From the NCBI GenBank assembly GCA_963971305.1, contig OZ020313.1:51842203-51906202 (forward strand): a DNA stretch of 64,000 nucleotides, given 5' to 3'. The notes beneath the pieces were generated by a model. The model worked only from the letters and a program-made list of their open reading frames with translations. It was not told where the DNA came from and made no database searches. Positions 1 through 12,900 of the stretch are shown piece after piece (within the stretch, counting starts at the first letter, position 1; each line of letters begins with the position of its first letter). Position numbers and translations under genes: made by a program. The DNA is from Arcuatula senhousia (Eukaryota > Mollusca > Bivalvia > Mytilida > Mytilidae).

Positions 1-724
1 AATCTTTATAAAAAAATATTCGCATAGCAAAAGTTGCATAACGTCATGTACAAGAAATTCGACATACAAATAATGATTTTTCTCCTGCATAGTGTTCAAA
101 GCTGACTGAAATCATTAAACCTGAGCAATGCTGTCTTTAATACTATGCTATACCAAACTCAAATTGAAACCTCATCAGTGATCACACCTTGCTAATGATC
201 ATATTTGAACGTCATCTATTTGCACCTTTTTGCTTTCCATGCATTTGTATTTTCCTTCTTTTCACCATTCTCACATCTTTCTCTTCTTTATCCTTAAACC
301 TGAAAAGTTTGTCTTTTCCTTTTCTTTCTCTTCAATACACACGAAAAGGTCCTCTATTCCTGTTCCTCATCCTTTTTCATGAACAGTTCTAACTTATTCC
401 ATTTTGCCATCCTAACACATGTACAGCTCCTCTCTTATTCATAGACAGTTCTCTTTTTTACTTTTCACCATTATCAAATGTGTCGTTGTTATAGATCTTT
501 TCAAGCATTCTCACACCTATGAAGTTCTTGTATGGCATTCTCAACTGTGTACAGTTTATCTTTCTTACCCATTTTTTTATATCCCAATTCTTAATAATTA
601 TTTTATTCTCTTGGTCATCTTCAGTTACTCTTTCCTCACACAGCTGAAGTTGTTCTTCTTTCTACCTTTTCGTTATCCTAACACATCTACAGTTCATCTT
701 TTCTCCTTTTCACCATCTGCACAC
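1..724. other. Pyrimidine-rich flank, no gene
   Basis: No supportable gene. From about 410 the top strand becomes strongly pyrimidine-rich, and phrases such as 'CACATCTACAGTT' and 'CATCCTAACACAT' recur at irregular spacing. These look like decayed units of the 40-bp minisatellite that becomes regular further on. The open frames here are products of the skewed composition. Confidence 0.6.
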
Positions 725-1404
725 ATCTAAAACTCTTCTTTCTAACTAGTGGTCTTCCTCAAACATCTAAAACTCTTCTTTCTAACTAGTTGGCATCCTC
801 AAACATCTAAAACTCTTCTTTCTAACTACAAATGTAGTTGGCTACCTCAAACATCTAAAACTCTTCTTTCTAACTAGTTGGCATCCTCAAACATCTAAAA
901 CTCTTCTTTCTAACTAGTTGGCATCCTCAAACATCTAAAACTCTTCTTTCTAACTAGTTGGCATCCTCAAACATCTAAAACTCTTCTTTCTAACTACAAA
1001 TGTAGTTGGCTACCTCAAACATCTAAATCTCTTCTTTCTAATTAGATCATCGTCATCCTTGCACATCTTGTCCCTCTTTCTACAAAGTTGTCATCCTCAC
1101 ACATCTTCAAGGCCTCTTACCTCCTATACGTCATTTTCACACATCTACAGTAGCTCTTTCTACCTAGTCGTCATCTTCACACATGTATAGTTTAATAGAC
1201 GAAACGCGCGTCAGGCGTAGCAAAATTAATTGTCTGGAACTTTGTTGTTATTTATATTTATCTTTCTATCTAGTCGTCATCCTAACACAACTACAGTTCC
1301 TCTTTCTACCTAGTCGTCATCATCACACATCTTCAGTTCCTCTTTCTACTTAGTCGTCATCCTAACACATCTACAGTTCCTCTTTCTATGTAGTCGACAT
1401 CCTC
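725..1404. repeat. 40-bp minisatellite, left block (with variant 48-bp unit)
   Basis: Tandem units of about 40 bp carrying 'CCTCAAACATCTAAAACTCT' followed by 'TCTTTCTAACTAG'. A longer 48-bp variant containing 'ACTACAAATGTAGT' occurs at 825 and again at 993, 168 bp apart (three 40-bp units plus one 48-bp unit). That is a small higher-order repeat. From about 1040 the units drift toward the 'TAGTCGTCATCCTCACACAT' form that dominates the right block. The array is broken by a SINE-like fragment (1187-1260) and ends where a fold-back element has inserted. Confidence 0.9.
1187..1260 (+). mobile_element. SINE-like repeat fragment inserted in the minisatellite
   Basis: Minisatellite text stops around 1187 and resumes near 1260. 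Between them lies 'ATAGACGAAACGCGCGTC' followed by 'AGGCGTAGCAAAATT'. The same core is seen at 34864-34910 and, reversed, at 53431-53490, so it is a dispersed family. The short conserved core with variable flanks resembles the central domain of a SINE. I cannot confirm the superfamily; MetaSINE is a possibility from memory only. This copy is only the 3' part. Confidence 0.6.
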
Positions 1405-1800
1405 CACGTCTGAATTTTATCCGTAATGAACTATCCGTAAAACGGATGAACATTTACGGATGAATATCATTCTAACCATTTTTCATCCGTAGCTCAAACC
1501 ATCCGTAAAACGTCCGTATTTCATCCGTTTTCCATCCGTATCATGAAAATACCATTTTTACAGAAAAAATTCCCGAAACCCCTCTAAAATTAATGGTTAT
1601 GACCTCGATCATATGGAATAAAAAAAACAGGGTATTTTAATTGCTACGGATAAAATTCCATCCATAAACCATCCGTACTACGGATGGTTTATGGATGGAT
1701 GAAAAACATCCGTGTGGTCGATTTTTCCGTATTCATCCGTACATTTACGGATGAATTACGGATGGTTTACGGATGAAAACATCCGTAGCTATTTTTCCTG
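1405..1800. mobile_element. Fold-back MITE-like element rich in ATCCGTA/TACGGAT
   Basis: An approximately 396-bp block interrupts the minisatellite, which resumes at 1801. It is filled with the heptamer ATCCGTA and its complement TACGGAT in both orientations, giving extensive fold-back potential. At its core is a perfect 21-bp inverted repeat (1657-1677 and 1679-1699) with a one-base spacer. No coding capacity is seen. The right end (…'AGCTATTTTTCCTGTGTAG') looks like a transposon terminus; a matching left terminus is not clear, so the left edge is approximate. It is probably a non-autonomous DNA transposon. Confidence 0.65.
1657..1699. repeat. Perfect 21-bp inverted repeat
   Basis: Arms 1657-1677 and 1679-1699 are exact reverse complements around C1678. 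The arm begins 'TCCATCCATAAACC' and ends 'ATCCGTA'. It lies inside the ATCCGTA-rich element and would extrude as a hairpin or cruciform. Confidence 0.9.
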
Positions 1801-3010
1801 TGTAGCCGTCATCATCACACATCTACAGTTCCTCTTTCTACCTAGTCGTCATCCTCACACATCTACAGTTCCTCTTTCTACCTAGTCGTCATCCTCACGC
1901 ATCAACAGTTCCTCTTTCTACTTAGTCGTCATCATCACACATCTACAGTTCCTTTTTCTATCTAGTCGTCATCCTCACACATCTACAGTTCCTCTTTCTA
2001 CCTAGTCGGCATCCTCACGCACCAACAGTTCCTCTTTCTACTTAGTCGTCATCATCACACATCTACAGTTCCCCTTTCTACCTAGTCGACATCCTCACAC
2101 ATCTACAGTTCCTCTGTCTATCTAGTCGTCATTCTCACACATCTACAGTTCCTCTTTCTACCTAGTCGTCATCCTCACGCATCAACAGTTCCTCTTTCTA
2201 CTTAGTCGTCATCATCACACATCTACAGTTCCTTTTTCTACCTAGTCGTCATCCTCACACATCTACAGTTCCTCTTTCTACCTAGTCGTCATCCTCACGC
2301 ATCAACAGTTCCTCTTTCTACTTAGTCGTCATCATCACACATCTACAGTTCCTCTTTCTACCTAGTCGTCATCATCACACATCTACAGTTTCTCTTTCTA
2401 CCTAGTCGTCATCCTCACACATCTACTGTTCCTCTTTCTATCTAGTCGTCATCCTCACACATCTACAGTTCCTCTTTCTACCTAGTCGTCATCCTCACGC
2501 ATCAACAGTTCCTCTTTCTACCTAGTCGTCATCATCACACATCTACAGATCCTCTTTCTACCTAGTCGTCATCATCACACATCTACAGTTCCTCTTTCTA
2601 CCTAGTCGTCATCATCACACATCTACAGTTCCTCTTTCTAACTAGCCGTCATCATCACACATCTACAGTTCCTCTTTCTACCTAGTCGACATCCTCACAC
2701 ATCTACAGTTTCTCTTTCTACCTAGTCGACATCCTCACACATCTACAGTTCTTCTTTCTACCTAGTCGACATCCTCACACATCTACAGTTCATCTTTCTA
2801 CCTAGTCGTCATCCTCACACATCTACAGTTCCTCTTTCTACCTAGTCGTCATCATCACACATCTACAGTTCCTCTTTCTACCTAGTCGTCATCTTCTTAC
2901 ATCGACAGTTCCTCTTTCTACCTAGTCGTCATCCTCACACATCTACAGCTCCTCTTTCTTCCTAGTCGTCATCTTCTTACATCTACAGTTTCGCTTTATA
3001 CCTAGTCGTA
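1801..3010. repeat. 40-bp minisatellite, right block (about 30 copies)
   Basis: Regular 40-bp units. The consensus begins 'TAGTCGTCATCCTCACACAT' and continues 'CTACAGTTCCTCTTTCTACC'. Recurring variants include CGTCATCATCACAC, CGACATCC and the CACGCATCAACAG form. The CACGCATCAACAG form recurs at multiples of 40 bp (for example near 1895, 2175, 2295, 2495), showing that multi-unit blocks were duplicated. The array decays over 3010-3290 into irregular pyrimidine-rich sequence. Confidence 0.95.
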
Positions 3011-4285
3011 ATCCTAAAGTTCTTCTTTCTTTCGTCATCCTCCGACATCAACACTTCATTTTCCTTATATTTGCCTTTCACACATCTGTTCGGTCGTTAT
3101 ATGTTCCTTTACAATCCTCATTCATCTAGATTTTCTTTCTGTTTTTTTTTACCTTTCACACACCTGTTCGTTCAGGTCTTATCAGTTCCGTTTTGCCATC
3201 CCCACTCATCTAGTTTTTCTTTCTACTTTTTGGCCTATCATAGCTCGTTCCCGTCTTAATATCTGTTCCGTTTTGCCATCCACTTATCTAGGTATTTTTT
3301 TGGGGTTTTTTTCAGAGCGTAATGAAAGAGGGAGGGGTAACGCCATACATCCCGTTTTTACACACCGTTTATCTTTTAATGCTTGTATTAAGTCAGGAGT
3401 CTGCGATCTTCACTTTACCTGGTGTGGTTCGCCTTATTTTGTCTTTTCTTTTTGAACATTCCAATTTCGTATTAAGTCACTGCCTTTGTTTTCAACTCTC
3501 CTACAGGACATCCAGCTGAAAGTCCAGACAAAAGGTAAAAGCACAACAACTTTAGAGGTTGAACTATGAACAGTTTAGAATTTTCTCCTGAAAAAGCTTG
3601 GTATTACATTATAGCCTAATACCGGTTTATATTTCCTTTAAAAGGTCGATGTCACTAAAGCAACAAACCTGACAAGACAAGATGATGAGTAGTGTGCATG
3701 GATTAGCTGTCACCTTGTAACCATTACTTTACGGTGTTACAGGTTTAAGTAGTTTGTTTTAAGGAAAACATGAAACTGTGAACAACATATATTTCATGCT
3801 TTTCAAATTAAACATTTGTAAGCGTTTATGAGAGTTTGATTTATATATATGTCAGAAATATGTTTCGGTTTTATAAATAATATTACATAAAAACTTAAAC
3901 AGAATTCTGCATCCGAAAGGTATGCTGAACATTTACCTGAGCTACTTGGCCTAGATAATCGAAAGTTTCATGGAATCCTGCAAATTGCTATGACCTGAAA
4001 AGGCTAACAGAACTTTGTAAACTGTCAAGTAGTTCAATCAAAACTTCAATAGCGCATCACTTGATTTCAAAATTTTCAAAACAATAAGGCTGAAATTTGG
4101 GGAATGACATATTTAGAAATAATGAATGTGAAAGCTCGTGTTTATACATGTCTTGATCTATGTCAAATGATTTTATGACATATCGCGATTAAGTCTTGGA
4201 TCAAGCAGCACAATTTTGTCTTGTTTTTTGCTTAGGTTTCAATAGCTCGCTTTATATTTTATCAAGATAAAAGTTGCAAGTCAGC
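3011..4285. other. Minisatellite tail, then plain intergenic DNA
   Basis: 3011-3290 is degenerate minisatellite ('CACACATCTGTTCG', 'CACTCATCTAG'). Nothing I can support follows it. The open frames around 3071-3519 come from the T/C skew and have no domain, start context or splice structure. Confidence 0.6.
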
Positions 4286-4726
4286 AGCAGCTACTCCCGG
4301 GGTGGGGGGGGGGGGGGGGGGGCTTCTTGCTAATAATTTGAGTACCGTTAATACTGTACCGATAGCCCTATGGAAATGGACCCTGTTAAAGACAAAAAAA
4401 TGAAAGAAAATACGGGTTTAGGACAAAATTGACAAAAATATTTTAGTTTTTATGTTTGTGTTTTGTACTCTATTTTAAACCATTTTCCATTCCTATTATG
4501 TTATACTATGTTATGTTCTAGTATTCAGACGTGTTCTTCCTTTATTCCATTTGTATCAATCATGAAAGCTTGATAGGAGAATGCTAACATGGAAATCGTT
4601 ACCCTGTTCAAGACAGCAGTGTAAACAAAACACTGTTTAAGACAATCTGGTTCCAAAAACATGACCAGTTCCTGTGACACACTCATATTATCTTAATATT
4701 AGCAAGTAGCCCCCGAGCAGCTACTC
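4286..4726. mobile_element. MITE-like element with a G-run and 11-bp flanking duplication
   Basis: The 11-bp word AGCAGCTACTC occurs at 4286-4296 and 4716-4726, consistent with a target-site duplication. Just inside, the left end reads CCGGGGTGGGG… then GGCTTCTTGCTAAT, and the right end reads ATTAGCAAGTAGCCCCC. Apart from the expanded G-run these are reverse complements (about 16 bp). The G-run is 19 G (4304-4322). The interior (4297-4715) has no coding potential but repeats words such as 'CCCTGTTAAAGAC' and 'CCCTGTTCAAGAC'. Long duplications of 9-11 bp are typical of Mutator-like elements, but this assignment is an inference. Confidence 0.6.
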
Positions 4727-6536
4727 TATTATCTAGGCTTCTGGTATCATTTCAGTGTAGATTGTTATATTTTCTGTTGCTGTATAGCTGATACTTGGTA
4801 TGGCATTTACATCTATTTCACACCACATCATTCACTATGGTGTATTAAACTGTATAAAACACCTATCTCAAACCGTGGTGACAGAATGTGCAAGAAAATA
4901 CTTGATACATACTTGTGGTGTTTTTAGACAATGAACATGCTCTTTAATTGTTTGGGCGTTCCATTTGCAAAAAGATATACAAAAGATTCCAAAATTTATG
5001 TGTCATTTTATCAGGAATATGTCACACTGAGTTCACACTTGAAGATAATTTTCAATTGATACTTTATTCAACTGTATGTTATCTTTAAAATGTTAGATTC
5101 TCTTTTAATCTTATTGTAACTGAAGCCAATGTAGGGTCAATCTTCAAAGAAGTTTTCACGAAACATCGAACATGACTGGGATTTCTTCTGTTACAAGACA
5201 GACCAAGGACATAATATGATACAGGTGGTTTGTATAATGATAATGTGCATTTATTTTTTACAAAATCTAGTCTCTAGTATTTGTCCTTAATTTCTGTTGT
5301 CTTGTAACTTTTTCCTCTTATTTGGACTTTTAAAAAATGTATATCCATATTAAAGGTATTGTGAATGCAAATTAAGGTAAAACAAAAAAGACAGAACTTG
5401 GAGGATCAAACTCAATGTTCAAGAGAAACAAGGAAGACATACCGGAAAAAATTGAAGACCGCAATGGTCCTGAATTGGTACAGACATTTTTTCATAAGGG
5501 ATAATTTACATGCCACACAATTTATAAAGCCTTTTTTATATGCCAGAAGGAGCCTTGTGCCCTTTAAATGGCTAAAGATAAAGTTTTACTGCAAATTTCT
5601 CTGCATTTGTTTTTTAATACTGACTTCAAATTTGATATTTTTGCATTTACCGGCTGCCATTTATTCTCACTTGAAGGATTACAAACAAATACAAGATTAA
5701 TTTTATGTAGCAAATACAAGATGCAGTTTGCAATTCAAGTCTTCAGATCTTAAAATGAGAGTAACAACTTAATTGAATTATATAAATGAGTAAAAACAAA
5801 AAGTCAGACTCGTACATATAAATAAGATCTGTTAAAGACGATGTGTTGGTTACATGCTTAATTGATCAATAGGATTTCTGCCATTTCATTTGATAAAATT
5901 CCTGGCAGCATTGTTAAACATCAAACGTTATAATCTAGGTGTTATATAATCAGATGTAAAAAACTAAATATACAAAGAGAGAAATCATAACTTAAAATAA
6001 CTTTCTATTCACATTAGATACCTAAAAGTTAACAATATATATTTACATACATACACATAAAAGTTTGATCTGATTAAATATTTATTTATGAAATTTTTAA
6101 ATAATATCCTAATAATAAATCAAGTCCAATTTTTGTAGACCATAGAAATTCGATTTCTGTCGTTAACTTCTATTGTGGTGACAAATAAATAGCATTAAAT
6201 ATTATCATACGATATGTGTTTTACTTCACCAAATATTGACAGTTTGGGTTTGGTTAAAGACCTACCAAAATATAGCATATATCACAAGTTTTGTTAAAGT
6301 CCCGCCTCACTATTGTACAGAAGTTAAAAGATGCTCCGATAAATAATTTAAACTATTTGAGAACGTCACAGGTAAGGGTTTGACATGGAGTTCCTTTGCA
6401 TAATTATACGATAGTGATTCTAAAGTTTAGTTTACCTGTGACCAGTTAACCGCGTGGACGACGATTTTTCTCCGATAGCAAAGATTTTTTTTCACCCAAC
6501 CACTGAGCGTTTCATTAAGGCGGTTTTTGATTGTGA
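4727..6536. other. 5' flank of the lectin gene; one old repeat fragment
   Basis: AT-rich and non-coding. At 5453-5530 there is a fragment of a dispersed family recognisable by 'GCAATGGTCCTGAATTGGTA'. A related piece is at 52636-52660. The 111-codon open frame across 5365-5700 lies over this repeat and is not supported as a gene. Between 6420 and 6540 base composition becomes less AT-rich, just before the candidate TATA box. Confidence 0.5.
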
Positions 6537-6543
6537 TATATAA
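6537..6543 (+). promoter_or_regulatory. Candidate TATA box for the lectin gene
   Basis: TATATAA preceded by about 100 bp of locally more GC-rich sequence and lying 340 bp upstream of the signal-peptide ATG. If used, transcription would begin near 6570 and leave a 5' UTR of about 310 nt. In an AT-rich genome such a motif is expected often by chance, so this is weak. Confidence 0.2.
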
Positions 6544-6882
6544 CTTTACGCTATACTATTGTATTAAGAAAGTGGAATAGTCAATATCATTAGTGATTAT
6601 GTGAAAACTTGATATAAACAAGTAAAACAAAAGGATATAATTTACATTCTATTGGATAATACTTAAAGTTTACATCAATTATACTTGTGTTATTGGATTA
6701 CGAGCATTTTGATGGATTTAATTTTTACATTTTATACTTTTTCGGTAAAATGTGAAAATAACATGTAAAACTATTTGCAAAGGATTTAGAAATTTGATTT
6801 TTCGTTTTAAATACTACAATAATTTAACTTTTGTGATTAGTTATTTTTTTCATTTGAATGTAGTAGATTTAAAAAATAAGAC

Positions 6883-6949
6883 ATGTTAGTGAATGTTTTA
6901 AGCAGAATTTTTGTTTTATTCTTATTTATTGGATACACACTTTGCAGTG
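6883..6949 (+). CDS. Exon 1: start codon and signal peptide
   Basis: The ATG has a purine (G) at -3. The 22 codons read M-L-V-N-V-L-S-R followed by a hydrophobic stretch (IFVLFLFIGY) and T-L-C-S, a textbook signal peptide. The exon ends in phase 1 before GTAAGT, matching the phase-1 acceptor of exon 2. Cleavage probably falls close to the exon boundary, so the mature protein starts almost at the first discoidin domain. No other upstream ATG in a suitable context joins exon 2 as well. Confidence 0.8.
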
Positions 6950-9900
6950 GTAAGTTTTATGTGATTTATTGAATTTTAGATTTTGTAATTTTAATTTACT
7001 TCATGGGTGATTGAGACGTAGTTTCCATATTCTATAAATTTATTTTGAATTAAGAATGTTCAAAGGAAAAATGAATAATCTTTTTCATGCTTCGAAAGAT
7101 GAAAATTTATTAATTGTAATATTGCATGGGGATTTTGTTAAACAACTTTTAACAAAATACATGTATGTCAACTTAAATTAATTTAATTGCATGAAGGTTT
7201 TTTATCAATAGTTATTGTTTTTTATTAATTTTATTGTGAAAAATAGATATATAAATAAATGAACAGATAATTATCATTCAAGGTGAATATTTGTATGGAA
7301 TAAAAGCATTTAATACATTTTTGTTTAAAATGGTAAATACAAAACCAATAAACTTTACTTTCTAAAATAAATTAATATTCTTTAAAGAGCCCAACACCAA
7401 TAAGCTGGCTGATTTTTAAACATTCTTTGTTTTAAATATCGAGATATCTATGCACAGCGGAGGAAATCATAAGATCCCACTTGAACCCAAGACCTTGGGG
7501 CATGTAGAAGAGGATTTATATCATGACAAAGCTCATTTTTTAAAGATTTTACCGAAACTTGTTTTTAGAGAGAAAGCCAGTTATTAGTTTTAAGAGATAA
7601 TAAAACCTTAAAACTTACAACCGAAACCCTTTCCCTAATCAGTTCTGCAGTAGAAACGATCTGGGGGAGTATGTGGGTAGAGATATGTTGTCAAATGGGG
7701 GTATATCGTTATTATTGGACATATTACAGAGTTAAGTAAGAAAGAAACAATTAATCATGGAACGTCTTAAAATAAAATGCTTTTGAGGTGAACAAGTAAC
7801 TCTTCAGTTTTAAAGCCTGTCTACCAGGCGACGTGGTATAACGTTCTGAGATATTAATGTCCGTTGTACGTTTAGAAGAAACACTGGTATTTCTCATGAT
7901 TAATAGTGTTAGGGGATTTTAATGGCGATACTCGATTTTTAATCGATCTTCTTTGGAGTATTTGAGGATAATTATAAGTTACACACGTTTGATGTCGTTG
8001 AGACTTGGGAATGGGGGTTACGATTAATTATATAAATACTAGGGTTGGGGATAATAGTTTTATGTAAATAAGATATTCGGGTTAGAGCTAAAATTATAGT
8101 CATAAATTTTAAATCTATTTTAGATTTTTAAATGAAATGTCCTAACAATTTACGAGTTCAGTACAAAAGATGGGGAAACGAAATTTATGATGTAAAACTA
8201 TGCCAAATGGTGAAATTGCATCAGTCCTTGTACAACATAAACCAGAAAGAGTTCAAATACCGAAAAAGGACAACAAAGGTGTATTTATCATGGTTAATAT
8301 AATTCTAAACTCAGTAACTAGTAGTTAAGGGCGTGGTATCACCTAACCAGAACTTGTTTATTAAATTAGATTTGAGGGTCATGTCAGTGTAAAGTTACAT
8401 GTTCATTGTGCACTTGTATTATGAAGCCTTTCTATTTTGCACTTACCTACTATTTAAGTATTTCAGTCTCTTTCGCGCTTACTTGCTATTTGAAACATTT
8501 TCAATATTCAGTCTCTTTCGCACTTACTTGTTACTTGTATATTATCTGAAATGAAGAAAAATTAAAAAGATTTGCAATACTTTGATTATCATTTAGGAAA
8601 GCGACTTGGAGGTTTTTTGTGATTATTTTTTCTTTTTTCTTTTTTTTTCTTTTTTTTTTATTCTTTTTTTTATATCTCTTACTCGCTTTATTTGTATTGC
8701 AATCTTTTGGATTTTTATCGTATTTTTCTACTTCAGCATTCCTTTGCATGTAGGTTTATGGCACTTGTTTCCCTTTTACATCATTTCAAAAAAAAACTCT
8801 ATGTCACTATAAACCTTTACACAACATTTAACGTTACTATCAATCAAATTAGCACAAAGTTAATTGGACAACATTGTTTAGTAAAACATAAAAATGATTG
8901 AGCAAGCGTAGCAAGGCAACATCAATCCCCTTATTATCCTGCTAATTTGTTATATATCATTGTTTTTGTACATTAAAGATGATAGGTCTCTACTTCACAA
9001 AAGACTGCAGTGAACGCTTAGGATACTTGGCAGCTAAGGTGAACGTTTTAACTCGGCACTAATTTTTCACGAGCAGATTCGCTGTCGTTTTTTATCAGGG
9101 TAGCAATTTACCAAATTCCTCCATAATCATCTAAGAGTGATAATAAAGTGTAATGGTTACGTTTTAGTGGTGTTTTTGTTTCACAACGATTGCCGTTGTA
9201 ATATGAATAAATCTTTAAAATCTGAATTCGTCTTCTAATTAACACCTTTACGGTTTATCTAAATAAGTAATAAGCTTGTATCGTTGAGACTTAAACTTCA
9301 TCTGACTGTTAATACTATCAAAGGTAAAAACAGCAATTAAAGATATGTTTTCACTTTCTTTTTCGAGTTATCAGTGTTTTTCTTACTACTCTATCAACGT
9401 GTTGACAATTGAAGACTGTAGACTTTATGATTGAGAAATATAGCTCCCTTTTATCTTTCCCATTTACCAATACTTACAGCCATTTACCTACTTTTAGACG
9501 ATTAAGTACTGACTCACGCCTTTGTGTTTGTTGTTCTGATTAGACGAGACTGCAAAAAGTCATATGACCTTATAGAGGGCGCTGAATTGACACCGTGGTC
9601 AGAGAAACCGAGGACAAGTTCACCCTGCAATGGAAACAAACGGCCATAATTAGCAGCTTTATTGACTTTGCCAAAGATTAAACAATTAAAAAACATTACT
9701 TTATCAAACAAAGATTAGATAGGTTCAGTGTAATGGGTAAACGAGCCAAAAGTTATACATGGTAAAAGGAACGTTCATTTAAACAGTGTAATTGCTTTCT
9801 GATTTGTTCATTGGGGCTTGTGTGCTATTTCTTTTAGGGTTGGCTAATTGTTAATTTACTCCCTAATATCTAGTTTTCTGCTTAACCAAATACAATGTAG

Positions 9901-12900
9901 CTGTACAACAAACTAAAACACGGCTGTTTTTGTGTCAGTTTTGAATTTGTTAGTATCTTGTTCTTATTACCAATTTGATTTGTTAAGCGTTTCGAAGCTC
10001 GTTGTTTAATCTTTAAAGTGCTCGTCAATTAAGGTACACTTTTACTTTCAACATTGTAAATTGTTTACGTAAAATCCAATGTATTAAATTTCCTTTAAGA
10101 ATATATGCATGCGTGTCTTACAAAATATACGGGTTTAATGTTCTTTCTATCGTATTAAGATTGAATTGTCCTGGGTTGAAGGTCAGTCTTCAAAACCACA
10201 AACCAACTGAGGCTTCATCTTGGGTGTTATGTAATGCCTAGGAAATCTGCATTATTGCAGGGATGCACCTAAGATGTAATTTGTGACAATTATACATCAA
10301 TAAAAGATAATCGAAAAATGCATGCGAATGTCAAATATTTCTTTGTATTCCCCTACGATAGAAAGGGTTGGTTAAAGATGCACATGAAAAAATTTGGTTT
10401 TTGTCCAGATAGGATATGCCTGGCCTATAATATGTGGATTAAATTCTCTACCAGTTCCCACGGAGCAATCAATACAACGACAAAAGGTTTTACCTAAACA
10501 TAACGGGGTGAAGAGGACACACTTGCTGATACTAAGAACTATATTAACAGTCTAGGCACGAAGCTACGGTTTGTTTGGCAAGAAATAGAAAATGTAAGGT
10601 TTATATTTACTGTCATTTCAAATCATATACTTCATATACAGTTCTTTAATTTTTTCTTATTAGTTTGAATGTTTGAAGTGGGTTTTGAATAATTATTAGT
10701 TCTTTTAAGTTTGAGAATGTTATGTATTTTGGAACATTACTTGTAAAGTGTCTCAATTATAATAATCAGAACTTGTAAAAAGATTCTGATCCAAATTAAA
10801 TTGTTCTTAGATCCCAAGTGTAATTCATGTTCTTTATTGAGAGAGTTGCCCTAGATTTACTTAATATGATTGTTAAACGCCCAAACTTCAAATTGATTTT
10901 TTTTTTTCAAAACGTTATTTGGAAGATGAAATATCTGCACTTGCGAAACAAAAACAAAATGGTCTGATTTGCATTTAATCGAAGATTTGAAATATGACTT
11001 CCTTATTTTGGCTTGTTGTTCTTTATGATTTTTTTCTTCTTTCCATCGTTGTTTGTTGTAAACATTATGAAGGAAAAGAATCATTCATGACCTTGACATT
11101 TGTTGGCACTAAGTTCAATTCCCCGTGCTTCATTCATACAAACTAACAGTTTTGACGAAAAAGGTCAGTCTTTGAAGTTTCGAAATATGATTTAGGAAAT
11201 AAATTCTGAAAGATATGAAGCTTGAAAGTGAAAGTCAGAAGAACACAACCATTGCTTTGGAAATAAATGTCTTCTATCAAAACCTAAATCTTATTGATTA
11301 AAATAGCCAGAAATAAGTGATATCGCTAAACGTTTCTGATTGATATGAAATTTGTTGCAGTTAATTTTTCGATGCTAGAACACCCAGAACTATCTAAATG
11401 TTGTTTTAAATTATTTAGATTTTATCTGAATGGGTAATTCTTGTCTTCTTTGTTTTGAAAAGAGTAGTTATGCAATTCCTCAGATCTTGGAACAATTACT
11501 CATTTAATTTGATTAAAGTTTTCTATAAGATCTAAATCTTTCTAGTGGTGTGTTCCTACTTGTCTTATGTTTCGGCATTTTGGCAGAGAATTGTTATTTT
11601 AAAACAGTTAACCTCAACAAAGTAAAGTGTGATAATGGTTTAATAGGTTGCGTAATAATGTTCATATCAGTCCCGGCATTGGTTCTTAATTAAATCTGAG
11701 ATAAACTTTATAACATTGATCCTTCATTTGTCTATTTGATTTAATAAGATTTAATTACAACTTCTAAAAGTACAGTTGACCTTTAAGGGCGACAAACAAC
11801 AAAGAGACGAAAAGATTTTAACACCAACTTTTTTAGTCTGGCCTTTGCAGAAAAAGTTGAAATCACAACTTTAAGCTCGACTTACAGAGCACAAATTAAC
11901 TTATTGGGCCCAAAATGAAAGAAGCTACTTTTAAACCAAAAGGCTTTTACTCTTTGGAGCAAATATTGCAGCTAAAAATACTAGCAATATGAGATGTACC
12001 ACGATTACAATTCAAACTAATAAAAGTATACTTTTTAAGTCATAACTACAGTCCACCAAAGACTTATTGACACCCCGAAAAAAAGTCTGGTTTTCAAAGA
12101 ATTCTATCTTCGTTGGGAGGGAGCTGCATGTATTGCCAACAAACCATCATGCATGTTAGGTGTAAAGGAGCCAAAAAGACATATAAGATCGCTAGAATGA
12201 AGTTGTAAAGATACAGAAGAAATTTTTTCCTCATTAATTGATGAAAATTAATAGTCAAAACTGTTAGCTTGGTAAATTATAACCACATGGTAAAGACATT
12301 GGAGTACTTAGGCAGTAATTAAAGTCAATAGTGGGGAAATTATCTTAGCATACCTTGAGCTTCTAAACATTAATCAAAGGCAAAAATTATATCTATTTTC
12401 AATATATATTTGTTCTGTAACGTATTTGATCTAAATGTATTTCAAATATGTAAGGTAATTGCATTACTACACCGGATTTTTGTCCTTTTTCATTAAGATG
12501 GTGTAGAGTTTAACTACTTCCTCTTGAAAACGTATAAACCTACTTAGAAAAATGTCAAGTGGATTGGGGGAAACGGTGACTTTTTTATATTGGCATCTAC
12601 TAAGTATTCACGAATTTACATTTAGAAAACAAATCATCCCGAAAAATGATAATACGAACGACATTTCTTTTGTCTTGTGACAAATATCATCAGAGGTGCT
12701 CAAGATGAAAAACTTTATTAACTGACGATTTGTTTTAACTTTAATTGTTTATTTAGAGTTTCTAGAAACAATGGAAATTAGTTTTAACAGTTTTAGACTC
12801 GTTATACGTCACAGGTGCAGCACCCTCTTCTCTGATATCTTGGGTAACATCTTACAGACCTGCCTATGTAAATACGTTTATCTTTTTATGTCCTTTCACG

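Noticed and set aside
725..3010. CRISPR-like regular repeats
   Set aside because: The units are contiguous tandem repeats without unique spacers, and the window is eukaryotic.
5365..5700. 111-codon gene
   Set aside because: It lies over a fragment of a dispersed repeat (GCAATGGTCCTGAATTGGTA) and shows no domain or splice structure.
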